This document shows, in pieces, positions 17,061 through 19,577 of a stretch of 19,577 nt of DNA. A program made the translations under genes and the position numbers. The notes below the pieces were generated by a model, which saw only the letters and a program-made list of their open reading frames with translations, ran no database searches and was not told where the DNA came from. Position 1 is the first letter of the stretch. The number at the start of each line of letters is the position of its first letter. The stretch comes from Bacteroidales bacterium (GTDB lineage Bacteria > Bacteroidota > Bacteroidia > Bacteroidales > Muribaculaceae). The DNA lies in contig CAAGGJ010000057.1 of the NCBI GenBank assembly GCA_900769345.1, positions 1-19,577 of the forward strand, written 5' to 3'.

Positions 17061-17430
17061 AATGACAGTAACGCTATAAGCCGGGTTATGTCGGAACCGA
17101 AGTCCCGTCTTGTCATTTATCTGACCGCTATGTTGCCATAGCGATTATATGTAGCAGTCTACCCCTCGGCAATGGACGAGCAACCCTTAAATGCCGATAT
17201 ACTTGACCTTGCAACTCATAAGATGTGCGGCATGCTTTGTCACCAAAGCACCCGGTGAGCTCTTACCTCGCCTTTTCACCCTTACCGACCGGCGGACGGC
17301 GGTTATTTTCTGTCACATTACTCCACCCTCGCGAATGGCTTCCCGTTAGGAAATATGATGCTCTGCGTTGCCCGGACTTTCCTCACCCAGCACATTACGC
17401 TGAGAGCGACAAGACACGCTACTGTCATTA
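17061..17430 (-). ncRNA. rnpB: RNase P RNA, bacterial class A
   Basis: The catalytic RNA of RNase P, which matures tRNA 5' ends. Reading the minus strand, the P4/CR-I sequence GAGGAAAGTCCGGGC is at 17370-17384, the GAGGTAAGAGCTCACCGG segment (J11/12 and P11-P12 region) at about 17253-17270, ACAGAAAATAACCGCC in the middle, GGTCAGATAAATGAC near the 3' part, and the closing ACCCGGCTTAT. The ends pair as helix P1: AATGACAGTAGCG at the 5' end with CGTTACTGTCATT at the 3' end, allowing one G-U pair. This gives about 370 nucleotides. Exact ends are uncertain by a few bases. No U-tract follows the 3' end before yihY. Confidence 0.96.
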
Positions 17431-17447
17431 TTGTTCCTATTTTTATG

Positions 17448-17478
17448 CAAAGATACGCACATTTACACAATTTCCAAC
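17448..17478 (-). promoter_or_regulatory. Promoter of rnpB
   Basis: On the minus strand GTTG (17475-17478) is followed by 19 bases and TATCTTTG (17448-17455), a textbook Bacteroidota -33/-7 pair. Transcription would begin near 17441, about ten bases before the P1 helix of rnpB. Confidence 0.75.
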
Positions 17479-17666
17479 CCTGTTCTGCCTTTTTTTACTC
17501 CGACTCGCCTCTCAACGACTGCATTATCTTCAGTGTCCTTGCAATTTTGTCAGTTTTTACCTTTAATCTTTTTTTGCATATTGCTCCACTCTCGCTATCA
17601 AACCCTAAATATCTGCTAAATCCATATTTTTTTCTCTTAATTTACTTTAAAATTACACTTTAAGGC
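17479..17666. other. AT-rich spacer between divergent rnpB and htrA promoters
   Basis: About 190 bases between the two divergent promoters (the whole gap from the rnpB 5' end to the htrA ATG is ~335 bases). Short frames here have no recognisable protein features. I see pyrimidine-rich runs but no repeat, hairpin or known motif. Confidence 0.5.
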
Positions 17667-17697
17667 ATTGTTTTTGGAAAATAATACTATACATTTG
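17667..17697 (+). promoter_or_regulatory. Promoter of htrA
   Basis: ATTG at 17667-17670, a 19-base spacer and TACATTTG at 17690-17697 fit the Bacteroidota promoter pattern. The predicted start near 17704 leaves a leader of about 63 AT-rich bases before the ATG. Confidence 0.75.
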
Positions 17698-17766
17698 CAT
17701 TGAATTTAAAAGTTAAAATTTAACTATTATATTATTAACGAAACAAATAATTTAACAAAATAGTTT

Positions 17767-19317
17767 ATGAAACAAAACACAAAATTCGGTTTGCTCCTAC
17801 TTGGAGCATCAGTGATTGGCTCAGCCACCACATTGTTTGCCACCTCAGCTCTCAGCGATGGCAACGGATTGGCATTATCATCGAGCAACACAAGTGCAAA
17901 CGTAGCACAACAGGACAATAATTTCATACGCACCGCCGGTCGTATGCCGGCAGTGGAAACCGACTTCACCAAAGCGGCCGAAAATACTATCAACTCGGTG
18001 GTGAGCATCAAGAGTTTTGCCACGCCCAAGCGCCAACAGCGTTCGCGAGGCATCGACCCCTTTGAATTCTTCTTCGGTCCGGGTTCGGGCTTCGGCTCAA
18101 GCCCTCGCCAACAGCAAGAAGAAAAGGATAGCGAGCAAAGCATGCAACCTCTCGGTCTCGGTAGTGGCGTGATTATCACAAGCGACGGCTACATCGTCAC
18201 CAACAATCACGTTATCGACGGCGCCGAAAAACTCGAAGTTACACTCAACGACAACAGCAAGTACAATGCAAAGATTATCGGCACCGACCCTTCTACCGAC
18301 CTTGCTCTGCTCAAAGTGGAAGCTAAAGACTTGCAAGCCATAACATTCGGCGACAGCGACGCACTTAAAGTGGGTGAATGGGTGCTTGCCGTGGGAAATC
18401 CTTTCGGATTTACTTCTACAGTGACTGCCGGTATCGTCAGCGCCAAGGCTCGTAGCGTTACCGTCGACAACAGCCGTCGTCAAAACGGAACCGTCGATAT
18501 CGAATCGTTCATCCAGACCGATGTAGCAGTTAACTCAGGTAATAGTGGTGGGGCCCTTGTAAATACCGACGGTCTGCTCGTGGGCATCAACTCGATGATT
18601 TACTCACAGACCGGTAGCTATGCGGGCATCTCGTTTGCCATCCCTGTGTCTATAGTTAGTAAGGTGGTTAACGACATCCGCGAATTCGGTAGCGTACAAA
18701 AGGCAGTATTAGGTATCACCTATATCGAACTCGATGCCGACAAGGCTAAGGAAAACGGAATTACTGCCACCAAAGAAGGTATATATGTGGCAAGCGTCAG
18801 CGAACGCAGCGCCGCTATGGAAGCCGGACTTAAGGAAGGCGACGTGATAGTGAAAATCAACAATGCCACAGTGAAGAATTCCGGTCAGATGAAGGAAGAA
18901 GTAAGCCGGCTCCGCCCTGGCGACAAGGTGAGCATATCATACTATCGCGACAACAAGCTGCACAACACCACAGCCACGCTCAAAAACAACCAAGGCACCA
19001 CTAAGGTTACAAAGAAATCCGACTTCATGTCGCTCGGCTGTGCATTCAAGGCTCTCAGCCAAGCCAAGAAAGAAGAGTTGGGCCTTCGCTCAGGCGTGGA
19101 AGTGGCAGGCATCAAGGATGGTCGCATCAAGGATGCCGGCGTGAAGGAAGGTTTTATTATCCTCGAAATCAACAACACAAGAGTGACTTCGGTTGATGAT
19201 GTAGAATCAATCTACAACTCGATTATGCACAACGAGGGCAACGATAAGGTAATGTTCCTTACCGGAATCTACAAAACTGGCAAACGCGCTTATTATGCAG
19301 TAGACCTCAGCGAATAA
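17767..19317 (+). CDS. degP: Periplasmic serine protease/chaperone of the Do (HtrA/DegP) family
   Basis: A 516-residue HtrA-type protease that degrades or holds misfolded envelope proteins. An N-terminal hydrophobic segment (residues ~8-28) serves as signal peptide or anchor. The trypsin-like domain has the triad His 148 (TNNHVIDGA), Asp 178 (STDLALLKV) and Ser 260 (NSGNSGGALV). PDZ1 covers about residues 305-400 (GIYVASV, AGLKEGDVIVKINN), and a second PDZ-like domain about 420-516 (GVEVAGIKDGRIKDAGVKEGFIILEIN). A Gly/Gln-rich flexible insert (~88-128) corresponds to the regulatory LA loop. Length and order fit the Do family; choice between the names DegP, DegQ and HtrA is not possible from sequence. 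It has its own promoter and terminator. Confidence 0.96.
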   Translation: MKQNTKFGLLLLGASVIGSATTLFATSALSDGNGLALSSSNTSANVAQQDNNFIRTAGRMPAVETDFTKAAENTINSVVSIKSFATPKRQQRSRGIDPFEFFFGPGSGFGSSPRQQQEEKDSEQSMQPLGLGSGVIITSDGYIVTNNHVIDGAEKLEVTLNDNSKYNAKIIGTDPSTDLALLKVEAKDLQAITFGDSDALKVGEWVLAVGNPFGFTSTVTAGIVSAKARSVTVDNSRRQNGTVDIESFIQTDVAVNSGNSGGALVNTDGLLVGINSMIYSQTGSYAGISFAIPVSIVSKVVNDIREFGSVQKAVLGITYIELDADKAKENGITATKEGIYVASVSERSAAMEAGLKEGDVIVKINNATVKNSGQMKEEVSRLRPGDKVSISYYRDNKLHNTTATLKNNQGTTKVTKKSDFMSLGCAFKALSQAKKEELGLRSGVEVAGIKDGRIKDAGVKEGFIILEINNTRVTSVDDVESIYNSIMHNEGNDKVMFLTGIYKTGKRAYYAVDLSE

Positions 19318-19360
19318 AAATCAGCAACAAGAAAAGCATATCACTTTTCTCATAATTCTT

Positions 19361-19388
19361 ACGGAGACGCTCCTCTTAGCGTCTCCGT
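19361..19388 (+). terminator. Rho-independent terminator of htrA
   Basis: ACGGAGACGC (19361-19370) and GCGTCTCCGT (19379-19388) form a perfect 10-bp stem with an 8-base loop, followed by TATTATATTATT. It lies 44 bases after the htrA stop. Confidence 0.85.
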
Positions 19389-19577
19389 TATTATATTATT
19401 ACGCACACAAATAAGTAATTTTCATAAATAACACTCTAAAACCAATATTGTCCTAAATAATTTTTGAGCGCGGCTCAACTTGCAGAGGCATCAGTCTTTG
19501 CAAAAAAATCATCAGTCGAATCCCCCTATGTAAAAAATTGGCTCTTCGGGAGGCCGTGTGAATGGTTCGTTAAGCCA
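19389..19577. other. Right-hand end without a recognised gene
   Basis: No coding frame of note. It contains an inverted repeat TTGAGC-GCG-GCTCAA (19463-19477), and the last ~60 bases are richer in GC and possible short stems (for example around GGCTCTTCGGGAGGCC at 19541-19556). It could be a leader of the next gene or an RNA cut by the window; neither can be supported from what is visible. Confidence 0.4.

Noticed and set aside
17039..17116. Longer yihY-type start at 17116
   Set aside because: The added codons lie within the 3' part of RNase P RNA, so they are chance coding.
17225..17566. Short plus-strand frames over 17225-17663
   Set aside because: They overlap rnpB antisense and the promoter spacer and show no protein features.
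19389..19577. tmRNA or tRNA at the right edge, suggested by TCGAATCCCCC
   Set aside because: The T-arm-like bases lack the GTTC start and matching stem, and none of the conserved tmRNA ends is present.
1..19577. Mobile element, prophage, CRISPR array or defence system
   Set aside because: No transposase, integrase, regularly spaced repeats, terminal inverted repeats or defence genes are seen; gene content is core-type throughout.

Overview
The window looks like chromosomal DNA from a member of the Bacteroidales (Bacteroidota), possibly close to Muribaculaceae. The order-level call rests on four things: repeated promoter-like motifs of the form TAnnTTTG with a TTG/TTTG element about 19-20 bases upstream, AT-rich start regions without clear Shine-Dalgarno sequences, a phosphate permease carrying a long PhoU-like tail, and split short chromate-transporter genes. 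The family-level placement is a guess. The content is mostly housekeeping, stress and signalling genes. I see no insertion sequence, prophage, integrase, CRISPR array or tRNA gene.

Layout. Bases 1-996 hold the C-terminal part of a secreted-type S9 prolyl oligopeptidase, closed by a bidirectional terminator. A minus-strand group follows (3257 down to 1098): a DUF3298-type lipoprotein, the 16S rRNA methyltransferase rsmG, and an MBL-fold hydrolase. A CvfB-like S1 RNA-binding protein (3374-4216, plus) converges on a minus-strand signalling and transport group (8700 down to 4312): an OmpR-type response regulator, its membrane histidine kinase, and a PiT phosphate permease with a PhoU-like tail. 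Divergent from the regulator is bcp (thiol peroxidase), which converges on groES-groEL. Next come a soluble REC-histidine kinase fusion (plus) and a convergent single-domain response regulator (minus). Two half-size ChrA-type transporters and folC run on the plus strand. folC meets a yihY/BrkB-type membrane protein tail to tail with 6 bases between them. RNase P RNA (rnpB) lies directly upstream of that yihY gene on the same strand. Divergent from rnpB is htrA/degP, an envelope protease. The last 190 bases contain no gene I can recognise.

How they fit together. Several genes concern stress and protein quality control: GroESL in the cytoplasm, HtrA in the envelope, Bcp against peroxides. Two signalling units stand out. 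One is a two-component pair arranged as if co-transcribed with a phosphate permease. The other is a soluble REC-kinase facing a stand-alone receiver, which could form a phosphorelay. Neither is proven by sequence alone. No wholly new system is evident; the best leads are these signalling arrangements, the rnpB-yihY junction and the unexplained right-hand end.
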